The notes under the pieces are model-generated. The model was not told where the DNA came from. It searched no databases and saw only the letters and a list, made by a program, of their open reading frames with translations. Source: Bin80 sp965207565 (GTDB lineage Bacteria; Bacteroidota; Rhodothermia; Rhodothermales; Bin80). From it: a DNA stretch of 64,000 nucleotides. The position numbers were made by a program, and so were the translations under genes. Location: positions 186,001 to 250,000 of the forward strand of contig CBDBMQ010000033.1 of NCBI GenBank assembly GCA_965207565.1. The letters are read 5' to 3'. Below are positions 1 through 9,400 of this stretch, piece after piece (the first letter of the stretch is position 1; the number at the start of each line of letters is the position of its first letter).

Positions 1-236
1 CCAAGAAGGATGGAATGCCTGATGTGGAGTTCGAGGGCTACACGTATTTCAACTTTCCCATGGATCACCATGAGTTTATTGAAAGCGGAGTTATTGGCAA
101 TCCGCTGCGTGCGACCAAAGAAAAGGGGGAAGAAGCGTTTCGGCGCTTATCCGAGCATGTGGCCCGCGGCATTTTAGAACTCATGAATGTCCCGGTAACG
201 GTCCACAACCGCGAGTTTGTAGATCGGGTAATGTGA
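1..236 (+). CDS. Creatininase-family amidohydrolase, C-terminal fragment
   Basis: The reading frame is open from base 3 and ends with TGA at 234-236, so only the last 77 or so residues are present and the gene begins before the window. The visible part has the creatininase-family C-terminal pattern: a Phe/Pro-rich stretch, then GVIGNPLRAT followed by KGEEAF, which corresponds to the conserved G-(D/N)P-x-x-A-x-x-E-K-G segment, then an amphipathic helix and a short tail. Family members are metal-dependent amidohydrolases acting on creatinine or related cyclic amides. The catalytic metal ligands lie in the missing N-terminal part, so the substrate cannot be judged. The next gene is convergent and ends 26 bp downstream. 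Confidence 0.7.
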   Translation, partial: KKDGMPDVEFEGYTYFNFPMDHHEFIESGVIGNPLRATKEKGEEAFRRLSEHVARGILELMNVPVTVHNREFVDRVM

Positions 237-262
237 CAGGTTGTCAGACGAGCGTGAGCCGA

Positions 263-1147
263 TCAGATCAGTGGGAGTAAGGTTTCGGCAGAGCGTCGAA
301 CATGCATCTCGTAGAAGTCGGTGCTGAAGACACTGCTGCCGTGATCCTCCAAAAACTTGCGCTCGGAGTCCGAGATTCCTTCCGGGTTCAAGTCAACGCT
401 GCCTGGAAATCGGTTGGCCGGTGTTCGATCAAGAGGAGGGCAAAATTCGACAGAAAGAGCACCATCGTAGCCGACATCCTTGAGCGCTTTAATGATTGCT
501 GACCAGTCGAACGATCCCATACCACAGGCCATTCGGTTATTGTCTGCAACATGAAAATTCACCAGGCGACTGCCTGCTTCATAAATTGCACCGATTGGAT
601 CATCTTCTTCCAGATTCATATGAAAGATGTCCAGGCAAACGCCACAATCCGGGGCCACAGCTTCCGCGAGGGCCAATGCCTGAGCCCCACGATTGACGAA
701 GTAGGTTTCGAATCGGTTGATCGGCTCAATGCCAATTTTCACGTTACATTCGCGGCCACAGGCGTTGATTTCTTTCAGCGCGGCAACGCACCAGTCCCAC
801 TCGTTTTCCGGCGTTGAATCCGGGACAACTTTGCCGACGGTGCCAGGGACCACCGAAATCACTTCTCCACCCAGTGCACCCACCATTCGGATACAGTCCT
901 TCACATAGGTCACGGACTTTGCACGCTGATCTTCGTCTTTCGCGAGCAGGTTGCGCTCATCCAGCATCAAGGTCACACTTCCCCAACACCGCACCCCATG
1001 ATCATCCAGAAGTTTCTTGACCTGATTTGGATCATATTTATAGGGTTCACCCTGGATTTCCAGAGCTTTATACCCATACTTGACCAATCGCTTAACGGTC
1101 ACTTCAAGCGGTTCTACTTTCATCCAGTTATGAATTGCAAGGTACAT
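263..1147 (-). CDS. Sugar phosphate isomerase/epimerase, tagatose/psicose 3-epimerase-like
   Basis: A 294-residue TIM-barrel protein of the xylose-isomerase-like (AP_endonuc_2) superfamily. The four expected metal ligands sit in recognisable motifs: Glu in IEPINRFE, Asp in CLDIFHMNLEE, His in FHVADNNR and Glu near the C-terminus in LSVEFCPP. The EPINRFET and DIFHMN signatures match the D-tagatose/D-allulose 3-epimerase group, which interconverts ketohexoses at C3 using Mn or Co. No signal peptide is seen, so it is probably cytoplasmic. It stands alone, convergent with the creatininase gene; the 250 bp upstream (1148-1396) hold no recognisable gene. The exact sugar cannot be assigned from sequence. 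Confidence 0.8.
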   Translation of the reverse strand: MYLAIHNWMKVEPLEVTVKRLVKYGYKALEIQGEPYKYDPNQVKKLLDDHGVRCWGSVTLMLDERNLLAKDEDQRAKSVTYVKDCIRMVGALGGEVISVVPGTVGKVVPDSTPENEWDWCVAALKEINACGRECNVKIGIEPINRFETYFVNRGAQALALAEAVAPDCGVCLDIFHMNLEEDDPIGAIYEAGSRLVNFHVADNNRMACGMGSFDWSAIIKALKDVGYDGALSVEFCPPLDRTPANRFPGSVDLNPEGISDSERKFLEDHGSSVFSTDFYEMHVRRSAETLLPLI

Positions 1148-1396
1148 TTGGTTTTAGGCAGAAAGGAAGGGGTTTTCTGAAATATAATCTCTTCTGAGAT
1201 ACCAAGGCCGTGGATCACCCTGAAATCAAAACTATAATTCCCACATTCCTGATCCTTGCAAGGGTATTTCAGATTCCCATCTACAATCGTAAATGGCCAT
1301 GTTTGATATCAAGGGTAACAGTATTTGAAAGGATTTGCGCAAAAATCTGCTATTTCTGCATAGAACTGTTCCCGGATCTAGGGGTAATGTAATACC

Positions 1397-4300
1397 CTAT
1401 CCTATAAGTGCACCACCATCATTTTCGCATTCAATAGCCATCCAGCACAGTAGCTTGATATCATGTGGCTCTATGAGAGGCAGAGGTTCAGGAGGCTGAC
1501 TTGGCTCTAAGCCCGTATCCAGAGTATATTCCACGAGTTCATGTGATAGGGTATATCTCTCCGATCGATCGGGATCTTCCTTGGACTTAAACCGGGCTCG
1601 AAGTTCGTTCTGCTCACGACGTGGCCAAGGCGATTCCAGAATGTCAAGTGCCTTTCTTGTGTGATCCGAGTTTATATCTCGCGGAGGGAATTCACGAATG
1701 AATTCGGCAACCTGCTGATTGATACGATCCACTTTGGGTTGTAGATTAGCCGGATCTGTCTCGTGCATCCAGTGTTCCAGAATGTGAGACTGAGCAACAT
1801 TCCAGAAGTCATATACATGCTCATGAAATCCATCTGGGTACCAGATTGGAGTATTTTCTTCACATTCAATCATGCGCAGGCATGTCCCCATCTCATGAAT
1901 GATGGATTCTGTTCCATCGGCTGGTTTCCAGTCGGGAGTTGCCGGAATGAAGCGTAGGTAAGTGCGTTCATAGTCTGAATCATGTCCTACGATCGCGCAA
2001 AAAAACAAACCACGCTCTTTACCCTTTCTCATGCCTGAGCCAGTCTTCCATGGCAGCTTTGCAATCTCGTCCCCCAACTCTCCGTGAGCCTTGCGTAGCG
2101 TTTGTCGATATTCTTCGCCGGTCTGGGTAGCGGCCACTGTCCCTCCACGCTCAAAGAGGGAAGGATCTTCGCGCAGCAGTTTTTCGATTTCCTGACGCGT
2201 TTCGGTGAAAACCTGCTCTCCATGTGCACTCTCTTCCAAGGGTGCTGCTACCCCTACGCTCGCTGCTGCCATTGCCAGTTTACCCAGGATCCGTGATTCC
2301 AGGTTTAGAAGCTCATCAAGCCGATCGGTCGGGAAGATGGTTCGCAGGAATACCCGTTTGTGTGGACTGTTAATTCGGTCGATGCGACCATGTCGCTGTA
2401 CCAGTCGCATCGGATTCCACGGAACGTCATAGTTAATAATATGACGGCATTGCTGCAGATTTACGCCCTCGGCCAATATGTCTGTGGTAATCATGATATC
2501 ATATCGGTCAGTATCTGCACCAGACCTTGCCTGCATTGAAACAGGAGCAAACCCTGTGACAGCCTTTTCCTTGGAAATTCCGCCGAATTTCTGCGAGCCA
2601 CTCACGGCGACAAGCCGGTTCTGATAAGATGCAAGTTCAGGACGTTTTTCAATCTCCTGTGTGAGAAAATCCCAAATCCATTTAACGGTATCTGCAAAGG
2701 AAGAGAAGATCAGTACTTTTCGTTTCTGAGCTTCGTCAATGGCATCGGATGCCTCGTACTCGGCCTGTGTAGCGATTTCGCAAAGCACATCTGACAATGC
2801 CTTGAGCTTGGCATCTCCTTGATTGGAGATGGATGATGCGGAGTCTTCTAAACTCTGCAGCAGATCCCGGTCATGCGACACATCATTTTTTAGGCGCGTG
2901 GTATCAAAGTCTCTGGCATCAGTAACATCGTCGGAATACTTCTCTAAAAGCTCTTCAAAGAGGCTTTCGTCATCCCCCGAAACTTCCTGATCCCGCAGGA
3001 AATCCGTAGTCACAACATGCCCTTTTTCCAGAGCTTCAAGAAACTGATCGTGTTGCCGAATCATTTTTTGTACGGTTTTCCTGAAGGCAAAGCAGGAAGA
3101 TTCAAATCGTTTCAGCAGCCCTGAGCGCAGTAGCCCAGTCATTGCGCGCACACGGCCATTTTCCTCGGGGTCCAATGCTTCAATCCGATACGCATCTGGC
3201 ATGTAGCGGGCGAACAGGATATTTCTGTTTCCATTGGAATCCAGACATTCCTCCAGTTGGTCAAAAAACCCAGGCAATTGATCTTCCAATGCGTAGCGGA
3301 CTGTGATGGCTTCGGGTTTGGGAAACACGATGGCTCTCGGAGTTCCGTCTGTTCCTTTGATGGTATCACCGGAGTAGTGTTTTTTTACAAACTGGCGTGT
3401 CCGTTTGACCGTGGTTGCATCAATAATCGGATAGAGTACATCGGGGCTGAGACCTGTGGGATCCGTCTGCATGGCTTCCATGAAGCGCTGTCGAATTGAC
3501 AGGATTCCCCGGTCGGCGAGGTGGGCATCTTGTCGGACGAAAAAATGGATTAGGTAGTATAGATCCCAGAGCGAATTGTTAACGGGGGTTGCAGTGAGTA
3601 GAAGTAGGTGTCGTTTTTGACCAAATAGCAGGCGGCGCAGAGCAGCAGCTCGGCTTGGAGTATTGGGATTGCGGTAATTGTGGGCCTCGTCGACAATGAT
3701 GAGTTGATATTCTTCTAGACGCCGTCGCAGATGGTTACCAGACGCATTGGGACGTTGCTGATCTCGTAATTGCTGATCACTTGCCAACTGTTCAAAGGAT
3801 ACGCACTCAATAGCACGTGATATTTCGTAATCGCTTAAAAATTGCCGCCACGTACTATCACGCAGTGCGGCAGGGCAAATTAATAGTGCACGCTGGCGGC
3901 GAGCGCTGTAAATTTGCAGGATGTCTCCAGCGATGAATGTTTTGCCAAGGCCAACCTCATCGGCCACAATCACGCCGCCCCTTTCACGGATCAGGCGGAG
4001 TGCACGAGCGACCCCGTGTTTCTGAAAGGTTGTCAGCGGAAGGTTGTCATTCTCCTGAATTTCTTCCTCCACCTCTTTGCCGTAGAGTTGCCATAGAACC
4101 CGAAGGAAAATACTCCAAGGAGTTCGTGTTTCAAAAACCACCTCATAGATCTCAGCCAGATTGTATGGTTCCGCTTCCTCCCAGAGATCATCAAACCATT
4201 GTTTGGCTTCATGGAGAATAGCGGGATCAAAGCAGCCCAAATTCAGCTCAAGATTTTGAGTGAGCCCGGCTCGGGTCAAGTTCGACGAGCCGGCGATGAT

Positions 4301-4777
4301 CCCTCCGTCTCCATGAGATCTATGGATGTAAGCTTTGGCATGCAGGAAAGACTTTGTATATCGTCGAACCTGCATATTGCCGCGGCGAAGGACGGTAATC
4401 AGTGCCTCTAGTGCTGCGCGGCTGGTTTGATTGAATGGTAATTGGTCTCGATCATATGCGAGATTTTTCACTTGCTTATTCCAAGCCGTATGAATGCGCC
4501 GCTGCTCATGGTCTCTGGGAGTTTCGTTGAGTCGTTTTGGGTCGGGGATCGGAAGACCACTGGGATCGGCTCCAAGCAATAGCCGAACATCGGAAATACC
4601 TTCTAGATGGTCAGCGATGTATTTGAATCCTGCCGGACTGAAAAAGGCCGTTGCGATACGCAGTTCATCGGGGATCTGATCTGTCTGCGTGGAATCAGGA
4701 CTTTGTAGAGTATTTGCCAGTGCCCGGGCGAGCGTATTCCCGTTTTGGTTGTCAATAAAGGCGAGGTCTCTATCCAT
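1397..4777 (-). CDS. PLD-nuclease/SNF2-type helicase fusion, putative anti-phage protein
   Basis: Predicted 1126-residue protein with an N-terminal phospholipase D-like module (LHAKAYI around residues 145-151, then GSSNLTRAG) fused to a superfamily 2 helicase: Walker A DEVGLGKT at about 273-280, DEAH at about 363-366, TATPVNNSLWDL, and a helicase C-terminal domain with TTDILAEGVNLQQ and RHGRIDRI. I chose the ATG at 4777; an earlier TTG at 4825 would overlap the upstream gene by 56 bp, while 4777 gives an 8-bp ATGGATAG overlap with the DUF4411 stop, typical of translational coupling. It is the last gene of the operon that starts with the methylase. PLD-helicases of this kind (drmD-like, DpdE-like and others) occur in phage-defence islands. 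Whether the PLD half cleaves DNA is inference: only one HxK motif is obvious. Confidence 0.82.
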   Translation of the reverse strand: MDRDLAFIDNQNGNTLARALANTLQSPDSTQTDQIPDELRIATAFFSPAGFKYIADHLEGISDVRLLLGADPSGLPIPDPKRLNETPRDHEQRRIHTAWNKQVKNLAYDRDQLPFNQTSRAALEALITVLRRGNMQVRRYTKSFLHAKAYIHRSHGDGGIIAGSSNLTRAGLTQNLELNLGCFDPAILHEAKQWFDDLWEEAEPYNLAEIYEVVFETRTPWSIFLRVLWQLYGKEVEEEIQENDNLPLTTFQKHGVARALRLIRERGGVIVADEVGLGKTFIAGDILQIYSARRQRALLICPAALRDSTWRQFLSDYEISRAIECVSFEQLASDQQLRDQQRPNASGNHLRRRLEEYQLIIVDEAHNYRNPNTPSRAAALRRLLFGQKRHLLLLTATPVNNSLWDLYYLIHFFVRQDAHLADRGILSIRQRFMEAMQTDPTGLSPDVLYPIIDATTVKRTRQFVKKHYSGDTIKGTDGTPRAIVFPKPEAITVRYALEDQLPGFFDQLEECLDSNGNRNILFARYMPDAYRIEALDPEENGRVRAMTGLLRSGLLKRFESSCFAFRKTVQKMIRQHDQFLEALEKGHVVTTDFLRDQEVSGDDESLFEELLEKYSDDVTDARDFDTTRLKNDVSHDRDLLQSLEDSASSISNQGDAKLKALSDVLCEIATQAEYEASDAIDEAQKRKVLIFSSFADTVKWIWDFLTQEIEKRPELASYQNRLVAVSGSQKFGGISKEKAVTGFAPVSMQARSGADTDRYDIMITTDILAEGVNLQQCRHIINYDVPWNPMRLVQRHGRIDRINSPHKRVFLRTIFPTDRLDELLNLESRILGKLAMAAASVGVAAPLEESAHGEQVFTETRQEIEKLLREDPSLFERGGTVAATQTGEEYRQTLRKAHGELGDEIAKLPWKTGSGMRKGKERGLFFCAIVGHDSDYERTYLRFIPATPDWKPADGTESIIHEMGTCLRMIECEENTPIWYPDGFHEHVYDFWNVAQSHILEHWMHETDPANLQPKVDRINQQVAEFIREFPPRDINSDHTRKALDILESPWPRREQNELRARFKSKEDPDRSERYTLSHELVEYTLDTGLEPSQPPEPLPLIEPHDIKLLCWMAIECENDGGALIG

Positions 4778-5264
4778 TATCGGGTTTCCATACAAACCGG
4801 GCGTTCTCCTGGCGCAGCATCTCAAATGGGGTAATACATTCCACTTCCAGCTTTTGGCACACAGAGGGGATCTTTATTCGACCCTTTCGAGATATGACCC
4901 CTTCGAGAGTCACAACCTTGAAACTATTCGACAAGGCATACGCTATCAGGTGAGCGTCTGCGGTGTCTGAGAATTCATCAATGTCAGATAGCCTATGGTT
5001 TTCATTCTTCAAGTGGCCTGTGACGCATTGCAGGTGGTAATCAAAATCTTTGGGAGATCCAAGAAAGAGCCCTTCTTTATGATCACGCGCCCATCCGGTA
5101 AGCTGATCTTCCTGACGACAGATTTCCTCATACACCTTATATATACTGAAGACTCGCCCCTCTGTATTAGCATGGACCAACCAATCCCAGAATCCAGGGT
5201 GAAAATCGAAGCTGTAGTAGAATTTTTTCGCACTAATGAAGACATTCGTATCCAAGAGATACAT
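4770..5264 (-). CDS. DUF4411 PIN-like nuclease domain protein, probable toxin
   Basis: A 164-residue protein starting MYLLDTNVFI, the first acidic motif of PIN-like folds (Asp5, Asn7). It also has an acidic VYEEI helix and a later SDTADAHLIAYA motif supplying further acidic residues, as in DUF4411. PIN-domain proteins are Mg-dependent ribonucleases and often the toxin of toxin-antitoxin pairs. The gene starts 3 bp after the stop of the ImmA/IrrE-like gene and overlaps the helicase start by 8 bp. DUF4411 next to an HTH plus COG2856 metalloprotease is a recurrent pairing, and I infer that the peptidase is its regulator or antitoxin. RNA cleavage is not provable from sequence. Confidence 0.8.
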   Translation of the reverse strand: MYLLDTNVFISAKKFYYSFDFHPGFWDWLVHANTEGRVFSIYKVYEEICRQEDQLTGWARDHKEGLFLGSPKDFDYHLQCVTGHLKNENHRLSDIDEFSDTADAHLIAYALSNSFKVVTLEGVISRKGRIKIPSVCQKLEVECITPFEMLRQENARFVWKPDNG

Positions 5265-5267
5265 TGC

Positions 5268-6416
5268 TCAATTTCCCCCTCTAAGACTTTCCGCAAATGC
5301 ATCCAGAGTAGATGTCTTTTTGATCCCTAGATAATGAAACGCCTCCGTAAATAATGTCTGGCCAGCGAGTGTACTGTCCACAAGTGCTTCACTGAACCGC
5401 CGGCCAACGCGGGTCTTGAGTGTTGCATGAAAATTGCCGCCTCCACTTCCTCGTTTTGGCTTGATCTGATCTAACTGGTAACGATATTGATTCGTGAACT
5501 CGTTGCGTTGCAGCGCTCCAATGTTAAGGAGGCGGCGAAGCACGACAAGCGTGCTTACTTTGTATTGACGTGCCAGTCGCTGGAGTTCATCAGACAGGCC
5601 AGTATTCTCCCGAAATTTTTCACGCAGTGATACCGCGGGAACAAGTAGTTCGGCCGCCACCTCATTACACCAACGCTCGGTGACGTGTAGGGGAAACGAA
5701 TCGGGAGTCACATTGGATAGGCTGGATTCACCCAGCCAAATATGCGCGAGTTCGTGTGCAAGCGTGAAAATCTGTGCTGCTTTGGTATCCGCACCGTTGA
5801 TGAATACGAGGGGTGCAAGGTCATCTGCCAGAGCAAAACCACGAAACTCCTGGGGATCAAGTTTTCGATGTGGGTTGTTCCCGACAACGCCACTGATCAT
5901 GACAAGGATGCCCAAATCATCGGCTTGGTCAATAAAGTAGCGCAACGCATGTGTCCAGCTTGGTAAGTCCTTACGCTCTTCCATGCCAAAACCCAAGGTA
6001 GTTTGAATCTCCTTTGCCGTAGTTTCAACGTCACTTTCCACCGTAGCGGAGCCCACAAATGAAAGCGGCTCTTCGCCCTCGATCAATGCAAAGGTTTGAT
6101 ACCAGTCCTGGCGTTGTTGACACAGATAGATGGTGTCCAAAAGATTGGCACTGGGCCGCAAAATTTTCCGATCTCCCGCTGTACGCAAATCCTGAATGGG
6201 CATTTTCTCTTCCATCGGTTCTGACATGAAGAGGGCTAAAGTAGGAACATGTGTAAATCTGGCGAAATCCTCCATCTGCTTGAGTGTTGGCTTCAGGGTG
6301 CCACTTTCCCATTCGTCATACTTCGGAAACCGTTCGCGCAGTTTTTCTGGATCTACTTGTCCGCGTTTGCATGCCCATTGCAGGAGTGCGGGTTTCACGT
6401 TCATACGTGGAGTCAT
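5268..6416 (-). CDS. ImmA/IrrE-family metallo-endopeptidase with N-terminal HTH-like region
   Basis: A 382-residue protein. The first 65 or so residues look like an Xre-type helix-turn-helix variant (KYDEWESGTLKPTLKQMEDFARFTHVP). The COG2856/ImmA-IrrE zinc peptidase domain follows, with HELAH at 221-225 in TLAHELAHIWLG and a downstream NEVAAELLVP motif supplying the third ligand. ImmA cleaves phage repressors and IrrE controls DNA-damage responses; HTH-COG2856 fusions are also predicted antitoxins. The start ATG overlaps the methylase stop in an ATGA arrangement (6413-6416), and the DUF4411 gene begins 3 bp after its stop. It could therefore be the regulator or damage sensor of the operon; that role is inference. 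Confidence 0.85.
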   Translation of the reverse strand: MTPRMNVKPALLQWACKRGQVDPEKLRERFPKYDEWESGTLKPTLKQMEDFARFTHVPTLALFMSEPMEEKMPIQDLRTAGDRKILRPSANLLDTIYLCQQRQDWYQTFALIEGEEPLSFVGSATVESDVETTAKEIQTTLGFGMEERKDLPSWTHALRYFIDQADDLGILVMISGVVGNNPHRKLDPQEFRGFALADDLAPLVFINGADTKAAQIFTLAHELAHIWLGESSLSNVTPDSFPLHVTERWCNEVAAELLVPAVSLREKFRENTGLSDELQRLARQYKVSTLVVLRRLLNIGALQRNEFTNQYRYQLDQIKPKRGSGGGNFHATLKTRVGRRFSEALVDSTLAGQTLFTEAFHYLGIKKTSTLDAFAESLRGGN

Positions 6417-9400
6417 TGTTTATTCATCCAAGCCCGATAGTGATACAATACGCCGGACAGCCGTGTTTCGAAATCCCAACCTTCGTGGAAGGTTTCAAAG
6501 ATGTGAGTAAGCTGCGATTCGCTGAGTCCGTACAGATGAGCTACAACTGCATCCAGTTCGTGAATGTGATCTCGCTTTTCGGCTTCGTCCAGGGGACCAT
6601 AGGTGACACCCACCTTTTTCGCCCATTCGTCAAAGCGATCATCCGGGCAGGCCAGTCGCCCCGCGAGATTAACGACGCGTTGCCATAGAATGCTTTCACG
6701 AGAAGGGCGCGGAATCGGGAATGGGTTGATAACGAAAAAGTTGACATGCAACTCGACAAAGCGTCGCGCATACCAATCAAGCGGGATAGAAGAAAGAACT
6801 CCGAGTAGGAACGCCTGGTCTTTTTCGGTTCCTTCGGGCCATAGAAAGTATGGAGCCGCATTGGTTATGAACACCTTCGGTGGGATGAGGCAGGCAATGA
6901 CGGTGCGTTGATTTGTCCGGTTTGTAACATCCCTGAAGGCAACTCGCGGCCGATAGCAGGGTAAGGTCTCGGGGTATCGAAGATGTTGTGGGGGAAACTC
7001 GCTATGTGCGCTCCGGAGATTGTTCTTTGCGCGCCCGCGTTTAGACTGTAAATATTTCAGAACAGGTTCTGGGTCAGCCCAGGCATAATACTTGTCCGTA
7101 TCCGGTGTCCATAGATCAAAAGATGCCCCCTTGTACACCGGCCAGAATTCCTTGGGGCAATCTTCGCTCTTTAGGTTCATGAGATACTTCTGATTGGTGG
7201 CATGCAGTTCCGTATCTGGCCGCGCTCTCCACGTTCCCTCTTTTTTCAGATCCAATCGCGGAGATTTTCTTAGCTGAGAGAAAACCTTAACCGAATCTGC
7301 TTTTGGTAAGAGAGGAAGGGAAACTGTATCGTTCCAGTTCTTGACCTCTTCAGGAGTAAAGGATTCAGGCCTGCTGGTTGTATCTGCCTTGAACTCAGCC
7401 AGCGAGGTATAAGGGCCTCGTAGAATGATGGACTCCCCTTCAGGTTTCCCGTGTTGTGCACTTACAAGTGCAATGGTATATCTGTGTTCAGCTTTATCAA
7501 ATACCCAACCTGCACGATTAGTCAGCGTGGCAACGTCCACACTTGCTGACCCGGCAAACATCACCTTGCGAAAAACCATTGAGCCCTTGGCAGCAAGAGC
7601 ACTCCGTGGCAACACAACACCAATATATCCCCCATCTGCACTGGATAAATACCAAAAACGCCAACAGAACGCCTTATAGAGATCTGGATCTCCAGTACCC
7701 ATCCCGGGATAAGCACCACTCACAAGTGCTTTGCGCAGGTTTTCCATTTCCTCCAGTTCGCGCTCATAGAGCGCAACTAGGTCGGGGCGCTCTTTCCGCA
7801 GACGCTTCTTTTCAGCCTCTTGTCTTTGCTGTGACATGCCGCGCAATCCCGGAAAGTGTCTTGCCCAGAAGGCGTCTTCTTCAACCACGGTTTCTTGCCA
7901 TGGAGGATTGCCGAGGATCACATCGAAACCTGGTCTTTCCCGAAGAAATACCTCTGGAAAGGCAACAGGAAAATGGACCGCCGAAAGAGTTTGTAGGGTT
8001 TCCTTGCTCGTATTCTGTGCCTCCTTCATTTTGCGAGCTCTTACATCCTTTGGAGGATCTGGGAATTCATCCCAATCCTCAAGTGTGGCTGTGATTACGG
8101 AGTCGTTACTAATCGGAGCAGCAGTGAGAAGGTCACATAGAATTTTCGTACTCTGAACCGATTCTCGAACATCTTTCTGTGCTTCGCGTGCTTCCTTAAC
8201 ATCATCCAGAGAGGCATCATTACTGTTGGCAAGACGACGAAGCGGCTTCTTTGCATTACCGAGGAGCTTCTCCGTATCAAGCGTGAAAAGTGGCCGTGAA
8301 AGTTTTTTGTATGTGTCTCGTATCTCGGCAATACTTTCCATACCCACCAGTGCATTCCCATGAATCAACGTCCGGTCAAGAAAAGACAATGGCAATCCAG
8401 GCACGAACGTGTGGATCCATACGGCGAGCCGTGCAAGTTGAACGGCAAGTGGGTTGATATCTACGCCATAGATGCACCGCCGCGCAATCAGTCGTCGAAG
8501 CAGTTGACTATCTTCGATGGAATCACCGACACTGGTCTCACTCAGCTGCTTCATTGCTATGGAACGTAGTTCCGCCAATTCATTCATAACTCCCGGTAGG
8601 TTGCGCTGCGATTGAGCGAGATAGTCCACCATCTGTTGCTCCATCAGATCAATGGCGCTGATCAGAAAATGACCCGACCCCATCGCAATATCCGCAACAC
8701 GAAAATCAAAAAACGCCTCACTGGCATCCGTATCGTCCAGCTTGTCAAGTCGTGCAAAGTGATCCTTCAGTGCCGGCTTGAGTGCTCCTTCTAGAAGATG
8801 ATCCACCGCAAACGATTTCGTATAGTAACTGCCGGACGATTTCCGTGCTCCAGAACGATTGTGCAAATAGACCTCGCCTTTGCGTACAACCGGTTCTTCT
8901 CCATCCTTCGCAGGTACGTAGACCTCAGTTTTTAGCACAAGATCCATGTCGGCCCTTGCCAGGCCGGATTCAAGCAAACCCTCATAGATAGTGCCAAACT
9001 CGCGCACACCGAGTGAGCGAAAATCAACCGGTCCAGGTACGCCTTCTGGGGTCTGGATCACAAGCAGATCGCGCAAAGCAACTTCAAAGCAGTCGTTGGG
9101 CAGCATGATTTCCGACAATGCAGCACCTGCTTTTGAAATTTCCCCATCATCCTGAAACAGCGCACCACCGTACGCTGGCACCCCCCATTCCACATTGCCC
9201 CGAGCTACAGCCTGCCAGAGATCCACGGTTTCCCGCCAGTGCGTGGATCCTTTAGCAATTGGTGTTTCATTTCTGACTGCATCAGCCAGTTCCTGTGCCT
9301 TTTCCTTTAGGGATCGGCGGCGGTAGGCATCGTTATGCCCATAAGGAAGCAGGTCCCGGTCTTCCGCATAGGCAATGAACAGAAGACGAAACAGCACGGT